From Talaromyces rugulosus (Eukaryota > Ascomycota > Eurotiomycetes > Eurotiales > Trichocomaceae), in contig NC_049564.1 of NCBI RefSeq assembly GCF_013368755.1, positions 2,488,001 to 2,552,000 of the forward strand: 64,000 nucleotides of DNA, given 5' to 3'. Shown here piece by piece: positions 23,647-35,436 of the stretch. Positions within the stretch are counted from its first letter, which is position 1. Every line of letters begins with the position of its first letter. The position numbers and the translations under genes were made by a program. Below the pieces are notes generated by a model. That model had not been told where the DNA came from, did no database searches, and worked only from the letters and a program-made list of their open reading frames with translations.

Positions 23647-24567
23647 ATGGTGGCTAACGTTGTCAGATCTCTCATCTTGCTGTTGACATCCCTGGTCTGT
23701 GCTACGTGGGCGACAGTAGACACCAAATTGACAGGAACATGGACGTCGAAATCTCGCCAAGTTGTTACTGGCCCGGTAGGGACACACCTTTTCCAGCTAC
23801 TAGACCTATGGGTTTGCTGACTAGAGGCTCGTTTAGGGATTCTACGACCCGGTTGCAGATGAATTCAAAGAACCGCCTTTGACAGGCATATCATATTCGT
23901 TTAGTGACGATGGGCACTATGAAGAAGCATACTATCGTGCAGTTTCTGACCGTAAGCTCACACTGGAAAGTTTTGCAGTTAAGAGATGGTACTGATGACA
24001 AAACCCAGCGTCCAACCCTGAATGCGCCTCGGGAATAATGCAGTGGCAGCATGGAACCTACTTAGTTCAACCCAACGGCTCTCTCGTGTTGACGCCGATT
24101 GCCGTGGACGGCCGTCAGTTGCTATCGAACCCATGTGATGGCCACACCGCAATGTACAGTCGCTATAACCAGACTGAAATGTTCAAGGTACGACCGAACC
24201 GTGGGCCGGCGGCCCGAAATCGGAAATCGTCATTAGATGTACTGTGCTGACATTTCATCAGACCTATCGAGCATCTGTCGACAGGTTCCACAACGTGTTA
24301 CGACTGGACTTGGTTCACTTTGATGGATCGCCCATGCAGCCGCTGTACATCCTCTATCAACCCCCTGAGATGTTACCGACCTCGAAATTGAATGCCGGAA
24401 GCAAGAAAGCTTTTAAAAAGGCCAAGAGAGACGTGTTGATTGACGATACGCTGAGCGCAAATAGCCTACTGAGACAAATCGACCCCGCAATCCTCAATGC
24501 AAGATATTGGTGGTGGTTCGGAGTCGTCATGACATCCTTTGGGGGCCTGGCTTTGCTATGTTCCTGA
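23647..24567 (+). CDS. ROT1: ROT1-like ER protein-folding factor
   Basis: Four exons joined at about 23775/23837, 23951/24009 and 24188/24263. The start MVANVVRS opens a signal peptide ([14 protein letters not shown]). The mature part begins with [10 protein letters not shown] and contains [45 protein letters not shown] and DGRQLLS, all typical of ROT1. The C-terminus has a single transmembrane segment ([17 protein letters not shown]). ROT1 is an ER membrane chaperone needed for folding of some secreted proteins and for cell-wall beta-1,6-glucan. Several N-glycosylation sequons are present (NGS, NQT). Confidence 0.94.
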
Positions 24568-24881
24568 GAAGCATATATTTTCATCTTTTAAGATTGCTGT
24601 TGGCTTCTGCTATAGCTCGGGAGCTTGAAATGTTAATATATATCTGCATTTGGAATGCCCGTTGGGTCATTCTATTTGATAGGAGTTGTTAGATATTGAA
24701 TTAGTTGGAAGACCGTATGCTCGCCAGAGAATGAACATTGTCTTCTATTCGTCATTGAATATATTTCGTTAATACAAGCTGTTAGCTAGCCCCCTGCCCA
24801 AGATTTGTGCAGATTGCCAAGCAAACAAAGAAAAGAAACATAGCTTTGGATATGCTGTTGAGGAGGAGATGGCAAATGTCC

Positions 24882-25512
24882 TCAGGCCTTGGGCTGGGCA
24901 AGAAGCTCTTTAACGGTTTGAGCAACATCTGCCTTTGCCACGGGCTTCCCATCCAAGGCACCACCAGGGCCAAGTAGACTCTTCAACACAGTGCCGGGGT
25001 TGATATTGCCCCCTTCACTCTGCAGCCGTGTGATAACGCTCGAAACAGCGCTCTTGATTTCCTCTGGGCCCATTGTCTCGACTTGGCTCGCATAATGTTC
25101 CCAAACTTTGACTTGGGCGTCTTCTTTTTCTTTCAGGTCTGGTCGTCCGGCTGCTAAGAACTGCTCAGACGCATCTTTTGCAGCAGCGAGCTTTTTGCTG
25201 ATCAGCCCCAATAATTGGACGTCGGTTTGAATGGGAGACGCGGTTTTCGCGGAGCCGTTGGTTTCGGATATGAGAGCTTTCACTACATTCAGTCTTTGAG
25301 AAATCAGCAGTTGGCAAAAAGATAATAACATCAATTATCATGCAAAAACATTGTATATACCTCGCCTGGTCTTTTGCGCGCATTGCTTGCTTTAGATCTG
25401 CGCGCAATGTGGCCATCATCGGCGGTAGAGAGGTCGTGGCCGTGGAGTTCCATCGAATGGCTCCCAATCCCACGCGGGAGACAAAGCGGGCGGTAGTAAA
25501 CATATTTGACAT
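24882..25512 (-). CDS. AIM41: Mitochondrial GatB/YqeY-domain protein (AIM41-like)
   Basis: Two exons joined across an intron ending about 25290 give about 187 aa. The N-terminus (MSNMFTTARFVSRVGLGAIRWNST) is Arg/Ser-rich and lacks acids, as a mitochondrial presequence should. The body is a YqeY-like domain: LRADLKQAMRAKDQARLNVVK, LISKKLAAAKDASEQFLAAGR, then a GatB-tail-like helical region (ITRLQSEGGNINPGTV). The yeast homologue is Aim41; the biochemical role is not established. It diverges from the nucleoporin gene across 388 bp and converges on ROT1. Confidence 0.88.
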
Positions 25513-25900
25513 AAATACAAAGTCGAAGCAAAAAAAGAGCGGTGCCGTGGGATTGCTCAGGAAATAATTGTGAGTCTTTAGTGTTGGAGCTGGAAGCTAA
25601 GGCGGCGTGGCCCGTGCGCAGAATTGTTTCTAGCTGGCGGACGCCTTCCTCTTCCATGCCGGTCGATCTGCTCGTTCCTCTGCAACAGCTCCAGCTCCAA
25701 GGCCCCAGTGAATGGGAGAGAGCACACCGTCTGAACCCCATTGACACGCCCGCCTCTGTGCGAGAAGGAAAAACAGAAAATCGCGACACATAACCTCGTC
25801 TGATCCTTTTGTTTTCACCCGTCCTTTTTTTGCTCTCGCGGCCTTCCTTAACGCGGGGAGAGCCTCGACGTCCTGCCCACGGACTGGACACGAAGAAAAA
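25513..25900. promoter_or_regulatory. Divergent promoter, AIM41-like / NUP170-like
   Basis: 388 bp between divergent starts. Minus-strand ORFs overlapping this area are not supported as genes. Confidence 0.45.
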
Positions 25901-28900
25901 ATGTCCTATCCAGCTCTCACCCCGACCAGACCTCTGCCTGGGACGTATTTCCAGACACCGGCGCCCACTGCTATCAACAATGGCCCGCTTTTCCAGACAA
26001 GAACGCCCTCGGTGTCGACCGCGCAACCAGAACCTGCAGCGGTCCTGCACAAGTTGTCGCCAGCAGCTCCAAAGGCGAAAAGCGAGACTCTGAGCACACG
26101 AGAGCGTGCAGCGCGGACGATAAATGATACTCTTGCGCAGGAAGCTCGGTACCCAGACCTGGATAGCTATTTGTCTCGTATGTCGTCGATTGAGAATTCT
26201 TTGTATTGGCTATGTTGCTGACCTTGAATCGCGCAGAGGGCTTCTCTTCAGATTTCGACATCCCGGCTCAATCAGCCTGGGCCCCGTTTCATAAAACCAA
26301 AATGTACAATATTCCTGACCAGATTTTCGATCAGTATAACCGCGCGCAGGTTTCTACGAGCATGGGTCTTTTCGCGGAACTGAATCACGCTTGGGTTGCC
26401 ATCGACAACGCACTCTATCTTTGGGACTACACTCACCCAAATCCTCAGCTCGTTGGATACGAAACGCAGGCAAACAGCATCAATGCCGTCAAGCTCGCGA
26501 AACCGCGTCCAGGCGTTTTCCTCCCCTCGATTACCCAGGTGCTGGTGATCTCAACAACAGCGGAAATTATTTTGCTGGGAATGGGGTCTGAGACGGTTGC
26601 TGGTGGTGCCAAACAGGTCTCGTTGTTTCAAACAGGCATGTCGGTGGCAGTTCGAGGACTCGACGTCCATGTTATCGAGACATCGGACTCTACTGGAAGA
26701 ATCTTCTTTGCTTCATCATCTGACAACGACGTTTACGAATTTACGTATCAACAAGAGGAGAAATGGTTTCAAGGTCGATGTGGAAAAGTCAACCAAACAA
26801 GTTCACGTTTCTCATCCTTGTCTCCGTCTTTGAGCTTCACTCAGAAACACACTGAATGTATCGAGCAAATGGTTATCGACGACACGCGGAACCTCCTCTA
26901 CACGCTCTCATCTTCATCGACAATCAAAGTCTTTCACTTGAAACCTGACGGTACCCTGGCCCTTGCCATTACGAAACCGGTTATCGATATCTACTCAAAC
27001 ATTGGCCATATCATTGCTTCCAATGAAGCACTGAATCCCAAAGTCAAGATTGTGTCCATCAGCCCTGTACCAACACCGGAAGCCTCACGATACCATCTTG
27101 TTGCTACGACAGCAACTGGTTACCGCATTTATCTAAGCGCTACTGGATCATACAGCTGGTCGCCTGCACCTAGTGGGAGCAGTCCTCCAACGAGCATGCA
27201 GGCTCATTTTGTGAAGACTCCTCCATTCGACAGCCTTGCGGCCGCCACTGGTTCAGCCATGCAGTTCCAGCAAACCGCAAGCACAGCCAAAATTCCTATA
27301 CATACTCTTGATCCTACGCGCATGGCTCAACGATTCCCTCCTGGGTACTTTTTCTGTTTCACTTGCAAAGATCCCTCGCAGAAAGAGGATACATTATTCA
27401 TTTCTGCTCCGGACTCGGGTCGAATTGCTCGTGCCCACGAAAATGTCGTCCCTCCCAAGCCTTCGGAATCCGCTATTTGGCTTTCGTTAGGTAGCAGAGC
27501 AGAGGACATTGGGCTCTGTGGAACGCCTCTTACAGCAGTTGCTTCTGCTAACGGATTTGGCAACGAACTAGCTATTCAATACGACCAGCCGGCAGCCGAG
27601 ATTGCGATTTTGACGAACACGGGTGTTCACGTTATTAGACGGCGTCGCCTGGTTGATATTTTCGCGGCATTGGTCCGCCATGGCGGCGGCGAGGAAGGAC
27701 TGGAGGGCGACACCAAGAACTTCATTCGTATCTACGGACGCAGTGAAACTTTGGCAACAGCGCTGGCAGTGACGTGCGGTCAAGGAGTGGAGATCTCGCT
27801 GGATTCGCGTCTTTCGAAAATCAATGACCCGGACGTTCTCGAATATGCTCGCAAGGTGTTCATAGAATACGGTGGACGCCCATCGATGAATGAGAACGCC
27901 GTTGCCGATAATGGTGCACCTGCTATTGATGCCATCCTTCCTTCTCCACGACACGGGGGCATTGCGTTGTACATGTCCCGCTTGCTGCGATCCATCTGGA
28001 AGAAGGAGATCGCAGTCACAAAACCGTCGAAAGCCGGGTCCATAGAAGTGACGCCTTCGGTCGACATATCGAAGCTCCAGAGTATTCAACGAGACTTGTC
28101 TGCGTTGCAAGATTTCTTCAAAAGCAACAAGAACTTTATTGAAGGACTCAGTGGACCAGAAGCGCTTTCTCGAGCGGCAACGAAGCAAGAAGAGATTGCT
28201 CTGCAGGCGGAGCACCGTGCTCTGCACTCCTTGGTGCAGTTGCTGTCTGATACAATTGAAGGCATTTCCTTTGTTCTTGTTCTTTTTGACGAACGCGTGG
28301 ATGAGATTGTGGTTGCACTTCCTGAGGAGGCTCGACAGCGCTTCTTGAGACTCACCTATGAGGAGTTATTCAGTACTGGCAAGGGATACGAAATTGCCAA
28401 AGAGCTCGTCAAAGCAATCGTCAACAGGAACATCGCAAAGGGATCCAACGTGGAGACAGTGGCGGATGCGCTGCGTCGCCGGTGCGGCAATTTCTGCAGC
28501 GCCGAAGATGTCATCATCTTCAAGGCACAGGAGCTTCTCAAGAGGGCAACCGAGACCGGTGCCAATTCAGAGCTCGGCCGAAACCTTCTCAATGAGAGTC
28601 TTCGTCTTTTCGGCCAAGTTGCAGAGAATCTGCCGATGGATTACCTGGTGTCGGCTGTGGGCAATTATATCGACAACCAATTCTTTGCAGGTATGTCAAC
28701 TGTTCATGTGAATCATATGCGGTACACTAACATGTTAGGTGCTATTCAACTGTGTCTCAACGTGGCTGAAAGCTCGGATAAGGCGAATCTAGCTCTTAAC
28801 TGGATGATGGATGGTCGTCAAGTAGAGGTATAGTAACAACACCAGCCTGTTCTCAGAAGATGCTAACAATTTACAGGATCCACGGCAGGCACATTTCGCG

Positions 28901-30165
28901 TTCCGCAAACAATGCTACGACCTCATCGCGAGGATTGTTGTTGCTGTGGACAACTCGGCTGCCTCGGACCCCGGGGTGATTGACGGTCAATATACGCCAA
29001 TTGCCAAGCGACGCAACGAGGCGTACAGCGTCATTTCCGAGTCAAACGATGAAGTCTTCCTCACAAGTTTGTATGATTGGTACCTCGAGCAAGGCTGGAA
29101 CGACCGACTTCTTGCTACTAAATCTCCCTTTGTTGTGACGTATCTGGAGCGCAAGTCTGTGGACGATTTGTACCACGCCGATCTGCTTTGGCGGTTTTAT
29201 GGACAGGCTGAACGATACTTTGATGCGGCTCGGGTGCAGTTTCAGCTCGCACAGAGCGCATTTGCACTTCCCTTGAGCCGTCGCATCGAGTATTTGGGCC
29301 AGGCTCGTGCCAATGCTTCGACGTTTACACACGAAATTGGTCGCCAGTCGCGACAGAGGCTTCTGCAAGAAATCGGCAATCTTTTGGATGTCGCCACTAT
29401 CCAAGATGATCTACTGCAGCGCTTGAAAGAGGACGAGCGAATAGGCAAGCCAAATAAGGATGAAATATTGAAGGAGATAGACGGGCCTATTCTTGACCTC
29501 ACTATGGTAAGTCTTGTATATTGCGATTTAGACCGGGATTTTCTAACGATTTGCAGCTTTTCAACAGATATGCGGATGCAGGAGGCTACTGCGACGTTTG
29601 CTTGCAGATTTACTACGTGGCCGACCACCGCAACACGGCCGACATTCGATCGACGTGGGAGAATCTCTTGGAGCAAACTCACCAAGCAACCGTGGAAAAG
29701 GGTGACGCCCTACCTTATGAGGCATTGATTGAAAAAGTACGGTCGCTCGGCAGTCGTCTTCGCATGTCTGAGATTGTGTTCCCGATACCCATCATTCTTC
29801 CAATGATTGAACGCTATGTTTTGCAACACCAGCGCAACGTGGGCCCGCCAACATGGGTGGTTGATTTGATGCTGGATCTGGAAGTCCCTCACGAGACGAT
29901 TTACACGACGCTCGAGAACATGTTCTACAACGACGAGGCGCCTTTTACGGGAGCAAACAAGAAGTTCATTGCCAACGACCTCCTCTACACTGTCCAGCGG
30001 TGGTACAGCGAGACGGTTCGCCTCGGAGGCACTGTGTTTGGCAACGACGTCTTGGCAGCGCGTATCTCCGAGATGCTTGTCCTGGTGCAGCAGAGCGGGA
30101 TCCCAGCTGAATACGTTCAATTGGCCCAGGAACTACGAGTGCAGATTGAAAACAGCATCCGATAA
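25901..30165 (+). CDS. NUP170: Nucleoporin Nup155/Nup170 family
   Basis: Five exons (25901-26177, 26237-28690, 28739-28827, 28877-29506, 29557-30165) encode about 1352 aa, the usual size. The protein is a scaffold nucleoporin of the inner ring of the nuclear pore. An N-terminal low-complexity segment is followed by a beta-propeller region (PDQIFDQYN, MGLFAELNHAWVAIDNALYLWDY, a family-typical block) and a long C-terminal alpha-solenoid. The intron at 28691-28738 is 48 nt, has no stop in frame, and so reads through as 16 codons if retained; its GTATGT donor and CACTAAC branch-like sequence mark it as an intron. Antisense ORFs inside the gene are shadows. Confidence 0.95.
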
Positions 30166-30637
30166 TTCTTTAGATTTGTTGGGCGTTTTCTTTTTTTTGT
30201 TGATAAAGAGATGGGTACAGTAGTGCCACGTTGAAAAATGCATACAGTGAGTTATGTGTCGAATCTTAGCGCTTGCAATCTGCTGCTTTTTGATTCCTTT
30301 TTTCTTGGTGGCATGTTACTTTATTTACCTGTGTGTTATGTGGCGTGATTTATGTTTCTTGACTGAGGATTTGAGATTGGGGATTAGGGGACTGGCAGAT
30401 CAGCAGAATAATGAATAAGTTGATAGATATTTGATCATAATATGGAACTGTGCTGTAACAATAATATTGTATGGTGTTGGGTACTACCCGTGTGGAGACT
30501 AGGCTTGAATTATTATTGCTTGGCGTGTTTACTTGTATCTTCATCCACCTCTACTGAAATCTCATCTCGCCTCCAATCCCAACAAAATACACAATATACC
30601 ATATATAATTACATACATTAAAGAGAGATAGAACAAA
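30166..30637. other. Spacer
   Basis: T-rich 3' region of the nucleoporin gene and A-rich leader of the EXPERA gene. No gene seen. Confidence 0.5.
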
Positions 30638-31343
30638 ATGGCACGCCCCCTCCTCTCTCGCAAAACAGACCTCTGCCTACTCATCTTCTTCTGCCTACAC
30701 ACCTTTTTCGTCATTGGAGTCGACTGTCTCGAGCTGTACCCTGCGGCCGTACACTCTTACCCACCGTTTCCTCATTTACTGCAACTGCGTCAATTTTATA
30801 TCGATACATATCAGGATAAGTTTCTGTCTGCGGCAGTGCCCGATCAGCAGCCATGGTTTGTCGCGTGTACGTGGATGGAGTTTTTGTATCATGTGCCGAC
30901 GTGTGTTTGGGCGGTTTGGGGGTTGTATCGCGGTATTCCTCCCTCACTCTCTTTTTTCTCCCTTGAAAATATTTTTGAAAAAAAAAAGAAAAAGGAGGTC
31001 ATTGACTGATATGAGAGAGTAGAACACGCACTCGTCCCCCTGGCCCTGCTGCCCTGGGCCGTGCAGACGTTTGTCACTACGCTGCTGTGTGTAGTTGAGT
31101 TGTGGAATTGGGAGGATCGCACGACGGAGATCAAGTGGGCGTTGACGGGCTGCTATGGGCCGTATTTGGTTGTTTGTAAGTTCTTTTCTTTTCTTTACCC
31201 AAAAAACGGAAAAAAAAGGAATGAAGTTGCTGATTGCTGGTTGATATTAACTAGCGGCGTGGGTTGCGAGTGTCATGTATGGACGTCTGAAAGAGGCATT
31301 GTTGCTGCAGAGACAGCAGCAGGTCAAGGCCAAGGGGCAGTAA
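30638..31343 (+). CDS. EXPERA-domain membrane protein (TMEM97/sigma-2 receptor-like)
   Basis: Three exons: 30638-30932, one starting after GAGTAG near 31020, and one starting after AACTAG near 31255. They join in phase to about 170 aa. Four hydrophobic helices are visible: CLLIFFCLHTFFVIGVD; the helix at FVACTWMEFLYHVPTCVWAV; LVPLALLPWAVQTFVTTLLC; and CYGPYLVVSAWVASVMYG. This is the EXPERA four-helix layout shared with TMEM97/MAC30 and emopamil-binding proteins, ER membrane proteins tied to sterol handling. The C-terminus is charged and Gln-rich (KGQ end). It converges on DDI1. Confidence 0.85.
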
Positions 31344-31520
31344 TTTAGCAATTACTGAATTTGAATCAAAGACAGGGAGAAAGACTACATATATTTGGAA
31401 AAAAGAAAGAAAAACCTATCAACACGTCTATCGTTAATATATTGAACTTCTTCTGAGGCGATTTCGTAAACAAGACTAACAAAAAAAAAGGAGAATAAAG
31501 GCTAATGTACACAATCACAA

Positions 31521-33016
31521 TCAGCTTCCAACTAGCAGTAAATCGATCGCTCTATCAACGTCGCCGTCACAAGCATTGAGCCCGCGGATTGCGTTTTCAT
31601 GCGAAAATCCCATTTCTGTAATCTTCGCCACGGATTCAGGCGGCCATCGAGGCGATTCTGTGTTTGACGATGCCCCCAATGTTCGGCCTTGGCCTTGCTG
31701 TGGTGGAGGTGCACGATGTGCAGGTCCCCCCGAGGGTTTCTCGGCCTGGTGGGTGACGGCGCCAGAGCGAGCGCCAATCTGGGCGCCGTCGGATCCCTTG
31801 ATGATGGGCTCGTCTTCGAATTCGTCTTGGAACTGTTTCGGGATTTCGGCTTCGCCGAGAAAAGGAACGGCTTGGTCTTGGATGACTAGTGCGCCTCGCT
31901 TGAGATCGATGCAGGCTTGGTGGCGTCTCAGCATGTCGAGTCCGAGAAGCAGGTCGATGTGTTTCCCCTCCATCACGGTGAACGAGCAGGGCAAGAACAT
32001 GGATCCGATCTTGAGTTGCGCGGAATGCACGCGTCCGATGATTTTGGCCGTTCCGACACCCTTGGCGATGCCTCCGTACCGTTGGTCTACCAGACGCATG
32101 ATATTGCAAGCGGCAGCGCATTCGGGAGACATGATTGTCACTTGGGCGCCGGAGTCGACAAACGCTTTGATGGGTTGACCGTTGACTTCGACGGGAATGT
32201 AGAGCATGGTCACACGGCCAAAGGCTTTGTATGTCAGTATATCCTTGGGGAAAAAAAAAAAATAATCGATGCCAAGTCACCTACATTCAGGGTTGTGCTC
32301 CATGGCAGTGTGCAAGTTTTCTGTGACAGCCTGCTGCCGAATAATCTCCTCGATCTCTCGCTGTGCATCGACGTTAAACGGATCCGCGTTCAGAGCAGCG
32401 ATCTTGGCTGCTTTCTCCCTCTCCAACTCTTGTTCGCGTCGCCTCTGAGCAAGAAACACCGCCTGAAATCGCTGAGAGTCTTCCGCCGCAGCCGCAAGTT
32501 CTGGGTTTTGCTGGCGAACAGCCTCCATCGCATCGGGGTTGCCAAGCAAGTTCAACCGCACTGTTTCGGTATCGAACATGGGCCCGGGCTGTTGCGGCGG
32601 GGGCCGTATACGCTGCATAGCTTGCTGCTGGCCTGACGAGGAGGGTCCACCGAACGCTGTACGAGTGTTTGCTTGACGCTGCGCAGCTCCGGGGGCTCCA
32701 ACGTGGACTATCAGCATGTCTCCATCACCGACGCCGACCTGCTGCAGCGTCTGGGCATCGTTTCCTAGCAGCTGGTTGTTGAACACGAGACTCTGTGCGG
32801 AGGGAGGGATGTTGGAGTCGCTCTCGATGACGGCCTTGAGGATCTCCAGGGTCATGTCGCCGGCCACATCGAGCGAGATGATGTCGGCGTCCGACTGGTC
32901 GGGCTTGATAACGCTCACGGCGATGCGCCTATGCGGGGAAGAGTTAGCTTTATTCCCCGGTAGAACAGTAGCGAAAACAGTCGATGAAAGCATAAAGATA
33001 GAATAACAGCTCACAT
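31521..33016 (-). CDS. DDI1: DDI1: ubiquitin-like / retroviral-protease-like / UBA protein
   Basis: Order from the N-terminus: ubiquitin-like fold ([28 protein letters not shown]), a helical linker ([18 protein letters not shown]), a retropepsin-like domain with catalytic DSGAQ in [11 protein letters not shown] plus [12 protein letters not shown], and a C-terminal UBA domain ([18 protein letters not shown]). DDI1 is a proteasome shuttle with a dimeric aspartyl-protease fold. The UBL and protease exons join as [13 protein letters not shown] across the intron ending near 32228. The start codon is split: AT at 33016-33015, then an intron to 32929, then G at 32928, giving MRIAVSV as expected for the family. 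Confidence 0.93.
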
Positions 33017-35436
33017 CTTGCCAGGTTGTGTGTCTTCAGTCCCTCGTTGTTGTTGTGGCAGTCCGACTCTGTATCAGGAAGCGGGATGACGAAATCGATG
33101 AACAAGTCGAGCGCCGCCGGCTGGAGCTCAACCGGCCGGGACAGGATGGAAGACTAGAAGATTCTCGATCTCGCTCTCGCTCTCGTTCTCGTTCTCGTGC
33201 GCAGTTTCGCAGTTTAGGCAACAAGGGACAACGTAATAATGGCGCTTGGCTTGGCTGACAGAGAGCGAGCGATGGTGGGGAAAAAGGTGGAAAGGTCCGC
33301 AGGGCAGCTCCAGAGGGGAGGTCTCGTCGTCTCTGCTTAGCGCGACAACTTGGACAACTGAACAAACTGAACACACCAGCCGTCGCGCGCAAGGGGGCCA
33401 TCGCGATTATATACCTGCGCGACTCGTCCCTGCGTTATTTGTCCTGGAGATTCTTTTTGTTTCGACACTGGTCCAGCTTGATTGAAGCGCGTTTGTCCAG
33501 GCGGAACTAACAAACAGCCTGTTCTCCGCGCGGGCAGTCCGGATGGGGTGAGGTGCGTCAACGGCGCAGACACAATTTGCAGGAGGGCTTTTGCAGGCTG
33601 GTGCAGGCTTACCAGAAAGGAAATCCTGACATGCTCTAGTTGGTGCTGACTGCCTAGTCGGGATATCGAAGCTTTCAACGTTGCGTAGCCCGCCGAGGTG
33701 GTGTTGCTGCAACCCTGTCTGTCTAACATCCACCACACCGGGCTCGATGTTACCTCCACAAGGGCGATGGGAATAGCGAATCGATGGTCCGGTGCAGCAA
33801 TATGGGCTGTTTGATGGTCAAGCTCTGACAACCTTGGACAAAGCACGGCTACTTAAAGGCTGCCATACCTATGAGACACAGACAAGGGGCCGCTGTCAAC
33901 GCGTCTGAATCTGGAAAAGTGCATGCAATGCCTGCAGATCGGCTCCTGCGACTAGCCTATAGTATATACTAGCAGCCTTAGGCTGCTGAGCCAAGTCTCC
34001 GAGCACACGTGCTGGGCTAATGAAGTCGACTGCGTTGATGCGGCCTGTTCCGAAAGAGACAGACAGGTACACGTCTAGCACCTGCTTGCTATTGCGTTTC
34101 TTGGAAGAAGGAATGCATTGCGTGAGTTTGGTGAGTTGTATCCTAAGTAGGTCTATTCAATGTTGTGCTGTGAAATAGGAAAGAAAGAAACCTCCTCGGA
34201 CTTGGGCAATGTGTTGACACAAGTTCATTCTGGTTATACTAGAAATCTCAAAAGAATATGAACGACCAAAACAAATTCCTCTCAGCTTGGGCACCGGAAA
34301 TTAGTGCCGCCCTCGGGTTTGCTTTTTGATTGGCCTGGCCTGACTCGGAGAGTTGATATAGCCTCAAATACAAAGCCTGACTCGATCTTTTTTTGTTATA
34401 TTACACCTGGAATCAATCGAGACAGCACTATCCTCGTATTTCCAACATTCCCACTGCTCAGCAGCATGCAGTCGTATTTACAGAGGAAAAAAAAAAAAAA
34501 AAACATTACATGTCAATACAGATTCCACAATCATGTGGAAGGAACGATAAATCACACCACAGTGGAGATAGATCTACACTCGCCTGCAGTATGTCTTGAA
34601 TAAAAAAAAAAGCCTAAACTCAAATCTAGGCATCATGTGCTGTCGAACCACTCGAACCCAAACCGCTTTAGGGGCGAAGACGGGGGACTGTGGAGTAGTA
34701 GACGAGAAATCCCCACGGTGCAACCAGTAGCAAAAGATGCGCAAAGTGACAAAAGCAAAGAAGCACAGAAGGATTATTGTGGCTGGCCAGAACCCGAGAT
34801 CGGCTGCAGCCACACGCACGCTTATCGCGGGGTACGATTAATTGAATTTGACAGGGTACGCGGCGATACCTGTGCTGCCTGCCAAATCCTGCGGGCCGGC
34901 CAAGTACCCCCTTCGTATCGTTCCAAGATACAGAGGAACAGTGAAAAAAAAAAAAAAAACCAAGCGGGTCCTCGCCATCAGCAGTAGACCAGACCAGCAA
35001 AAATCCGGCCGGTCTTCTCCTCTCATCTTCGCCAGCCGAATTTGCAATCCCCCACCTGCCAGCCCTGTCGCGATAATAATACATTGCTGGAATCCTTCCC
35101 TGGCAGATTGCTGCATGCATTAGGTTCGTCATCCGAATTTTGTCGTTTTTCTTGGCGCTCCTTCTGGACGTGCCTTACTCCTGTCGTGCGGTACTTTGCA
35201 CTCCAGTGTACCATTGCGCTGTTGTTGTTGTTGTTGCTGCTCATTTTTTAAATGATTGTTTTATTCTGCTTTCGCCTCTTCCCAACTAACTCTATGCAGT
35301 GCAAACGTCCGGATCTCGTGTAACAACTTGTACGACTCGTACAGGACCCATCCCCGCGCTCTCACCGACAGACCCCTACCACTTCCAGGAAAGGAGAAAC
35401 AAAAGACGAACCCCCCCCCCAAAAAAGCAAACAAAA
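33017..35436. other. 2.4 kb region without a supported gene
   Basis: It starts with the DDI1 leader, including the TCTCGN repeat. A minus-strand open stretch around 34170-33896 looks mildly protein-like but has no good start or match. An A18 run sits near 34485 and A-runs near 34945. The last 200 bp are CT/CA-rich, as leaders of highly expressed fungal genes often are. Confidence 0.45.
33163..33198. repeat. TCTCGN hexanucleotide repeat, six copies
   Basis: TCTCGA/C/T repeated six times in the 5' leader or promoter of DDI1. On the transcribed strand it reads as a GAGAGCGAGAAC-type purine-rich tract. Confidence 0.8.

Noticed and set aside
25331..26050. 239-codon minus-strand ORF
   Set aside because: Overlaps the AIM41-like intron, the divergent promoter and the first NUP170 exon; Arg/Ser-rich shadow without homology.
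27568..28227. 219-codon minus-strand ORF
   Set aside because: It lies wholly inside the NUP170-like coding exon and shows no domain; it is an antisense shadow.
33337..33846. 169-codon minus-strand ORF upstream of DDI1
   Set aside because: No recognisable motif, low-complexity composition, and it overlaps the likely leader/promoter of DDI1.
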